Assembly: GCF_039727615.1 (NCBI RefSeq)
Contig: NZ_CP152474.1
Coordinates: forward strand, 1,612,001-1,676,000
DNA: 64,000 bases
Direction: 5' to 3'
DNA from: Leclercia sp. S52
GTDB lineage: Bacteria > Pseudomonadota > Gammaproteobacteria > Enterobacterales > Enterobacteriaceae
Part shown: positions 62,495 to 64,000 of the stretch, in pieces
Numbering within the stretch: the first letter of the stretch is position 1
Layout of the letters: each line of letters starts with the position of its first letter
Notes under the pieces: model-generated
The model's input: the letters and a program-made list of their open reading frames with translations, nothing else
Told to the model about the DNA's origin: nothing
The model's database searches: none
Position numbers and translations under genes: made by a program

Positions 62495-64000
62495 TGGCGT
62501 GAACCAGTTCAACCAGCGTAACGGCCAGGGATAACGATGGCGTGCTTCCTGCTGTGTTGCCTGCGCAATACGCTCCTGGATGGTATGCATCAGCGTTGTC
62601 TGCCCTTCGGCATCCCACTCCAGGTTTGTCAGTAAGGGTAGCGCATCTGCAATATCTTCGATCGCCCAGAGGCTGAATTGTTCCTCTTCTACCGCGGTCA
62701 GCAGCTCCTGGCTGAGGCTGAGATGACGAACGTTCGGCAGGGGAATAATGACGCCCTGTTTACCGCTCAGCCCGCGCTGCTGGCAGACGGTAAAGAAGCC
62801 TTCGATCTTCTCGTTCAGACCGCCGACCGGCTGCGCGCGACCAAACTGATCCACCGAACCGGTAATGGCAATGCTCTGATTCACCGGCACATCGGCCAGG
62901 GCGCTAATTAACGCACAGAGTTCTGCCATCGAGGCGCTGTCGCCATCGACTTCGCTGTAAGACTGTTCAAAGGTCAGGGAGGCGGTGAAGGGGATCTGCT
63001 GCTCAAGCTGCAGTTCCGACATCAGATAAGCCTGCATAATCATCATGCCCTTGGCGTGAATGTTCCCGCCCAGCTCGGCTTTACGTTCCACGTCGATAAA
63101 CTCACCGTCACCGATGTGCACGACGCAGCTGATACGAGACGGCTCGCCAAAGGCGCGCGGATGGCCAGGGAACTCAATCACCGACAGGGCGTTGATCTGT
63201 CCGACGCGTTCACCTTCGGTTTCGACCAGGATCTGCTCCAGCAGGATCTCGTCCTGCATGCGATCCGCAAGGTAGCCTTCGCGCCACTCTCGCTGCACCA
63301 GCATCTGGGAGAGCTGTTCGCCGGTAATAGTGTCGTCTTCGGTCATGGCCGCAGCTTCACGCAGCTGCTTACCCAGCCAGAGGGGACAAAGCGGCAGGGT
63401 CTCCTGATCGCCAGTGTAGCGCACCGCTTCGCGGATCAGCACCGGCCAGGCATCTGCCGCCAGGGTTGGCAGCTGCGCGCGTTCACAGACGGCATGTACC
63501 CACTGGAGCCATTGCAGCATATCTTCGGCGTCCGCGATCTGCGTGCTGTCTTCAAACTCGCTGTATACCACCTGGTCGGCCAGCTCGGGTTCCATCTCTT
63601 GGAAATCGGCCAGCGCTTCGCGATCGCCAATCAGCACCACTTTCAGGGAGAGCGGCATAGAAGGCACGGCGACCGGAAGAGGGCGTGACTCATCATAGGC
63701 TACCCAGTCAAAGCGCTGCTGGCTGACGCTGTTTTTCAGGCGCATCCACAGCAGAGGCTGGGCCAGAAGCGTGCGCAGGGAGATGAGCAACACGCCGCCG
63801 TTGGCCTGATGAACCAGGCCGGGATGCAGGGTCAGCTCGCCGTTAAACTGGCGCAGGCAGCCAAACAGCTGTTCTGCTTCTGTCCAGCCCGCCGGGACAA
63901 TGTTGCCTGTGACCGCAAAACGGCCATCGGGTACGGTTGCCGGTTCAAAGGTAACAGTACGGCCGTCAATGCTGTACTCACCCCCAAAGACCGTCCCGGT
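62489..64000 (-). CDS. lonH: Lon-like ATP-independent protease LonH, N-terminus beyond window
   Basis: Lon-family (S16) protease homologue (YcbZ, 586 residues in E. coli); its physiological substrates are unclear. 503 codons lie in the window and the frame is open to position 64000, so the N-terminus is missing. An internal GTG at 63793 is not a start. The S16 domain has the catalytic serine in [12 protein letters not shown] near 220 residues before the end and the catalytic lysine in [10 protein letters not shown] about 45 residues later. The rest resembles an AAA-like domain without a clear P-loop in the visible part. The stop codon overlaps the fabA FadR site. Confidence 0.95.
   Translation of the reverse strand, partial: TGTVFGGEYSIDGRTVTFEPATVPDGRFAVTGNIVPAGWTEAEQLFGCLRQFNGELTLHPGLVHQANGGVLLISLRTLLAQPLLWMRLKNSVSQQRFDWVAYDESRPLPVAVPSMPLSLKVVLIGDREALADFQEMEPELADQVVYSEFEDSTQIADAEDMLQWLQWVHAVCERAQLPTLAADAWPVLIREAVRYTGDQETLPLCPLWLGKQLREAAAMTEDDTITGEQLSQMLVQREWREGYLADRMQDEILLEQILVETEGERVGQINALSVIEFPGHPRAFGEPSRISCVVHIGDGEFIDVERKAELGGNIHAKGMMIMQAYLMSELQLEQQIPFTASLTFEQSYSEVDGDSASMAELCALISALADVPVNQSIAITGSVDQFGRAQPVGGLNEKIEGFFTVCQQRGLSGKQGVIIPLPNVRHLSLSQELLTAVEEEQFSLWAIEDIADALPLLTNLEWDAEGQTTLMHTIQERIAQATQQEARHRYPWPLRWLNWFTPN

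Overview
This 64 kb window is chromosomal DNA of a member of the Enterobacteriaceae. Nearly every protein is close to its Escherichia coli K-12 counterpart. The gene order from pflB to lonH follows the E. coli pflB-focA-ycaO-serC-aroA ... fabA-lonH segment. Several details point to the Enterobacter/Klebsiella/Citrobacter side of the family rather than to Escherichia: an approximately 1482-residue MukB, a Salmonella-like diaminopropionate ammonia-lyase locus between asnS and pncB, no ycaL between aroA and cmk, and no fimbrial cluster between ssuE and pyrD. Genus cannot be fixed from the sequence alone. I see no tRNA or rRNA gene, insertion sequence, prophage or CRISPR array.

Layout. (1) 1-5115, minus strand: pyruvate formate-lyase (pflB, cut by the window edge), the formate channel focA and ycaO. 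(2) 5255-20126, plus strand: ycaP, serC-aroA, cmk-rpsA-ihfB, a frameshifted comEC-type gene (ycaI), msbA-lpxK, ycaQ, ycaR-kdsB and ycbJ. (3) elyC (minus), then cmoM-mukF-mukE-mukB (overlapping tRNA modification and chromosome condensin genes), ldtD, mepK and gloC. (4) Minus strand aspC, ompF and asnS. (5) 36481-42205, the only accessory-looking block: an Lrp/AsnC-type regulator diverging from a diaminopropionate ammonia-lyase gene, an amino-acid permease and two M20-type amidohydrolases. (6) pncB (minus) and pepN (plus), the sulfonate operon ssuEADCB (minus), pyrD and zapC, ycbX (minus), rlmL, uup, pqiABC and rmf (plus), then fabA and lonH (minus, cut by the right edge).

Functional themes are anaerobic pyruvate/formate metabolism, aromatic and serine biosynthesis, translation and ribosome hibernation (rpsA, rlmL, uup, rmf), lipid A and envelope assembly (msbA, lpxK, kdsB, ldtD, mepK, elyC, pqiABC, ompF), chromosome segregation (mukFEB) and organosulfur use. 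Recognisable regulatory sites include FNR and ArcA sites at focA, a CRP site at serC, a CpxR-like box at ldtD, three OmpR repeats at ompF, a NadR box at pncB, a PurR operator and leader hairpin at pyrD, and adjacent FabR and FadR sites at fabA.

Two things deserve a second look. First, four genes (ycaI, ycaQ, dpaL and the allantoate/carbamoyl amidohydrolase) each carry an apparent +1 G in a run of six to eight Gs. Removing one G restores a full-length family member every time, so either the assembly has systematic homopolymer errors or this lineage has G-tract slippage. Second, the asnS-pncB block looks like a regulated catabolic module for a 2,3-diaminopropionate derivative. I found nothing that I would call a wholly new system.
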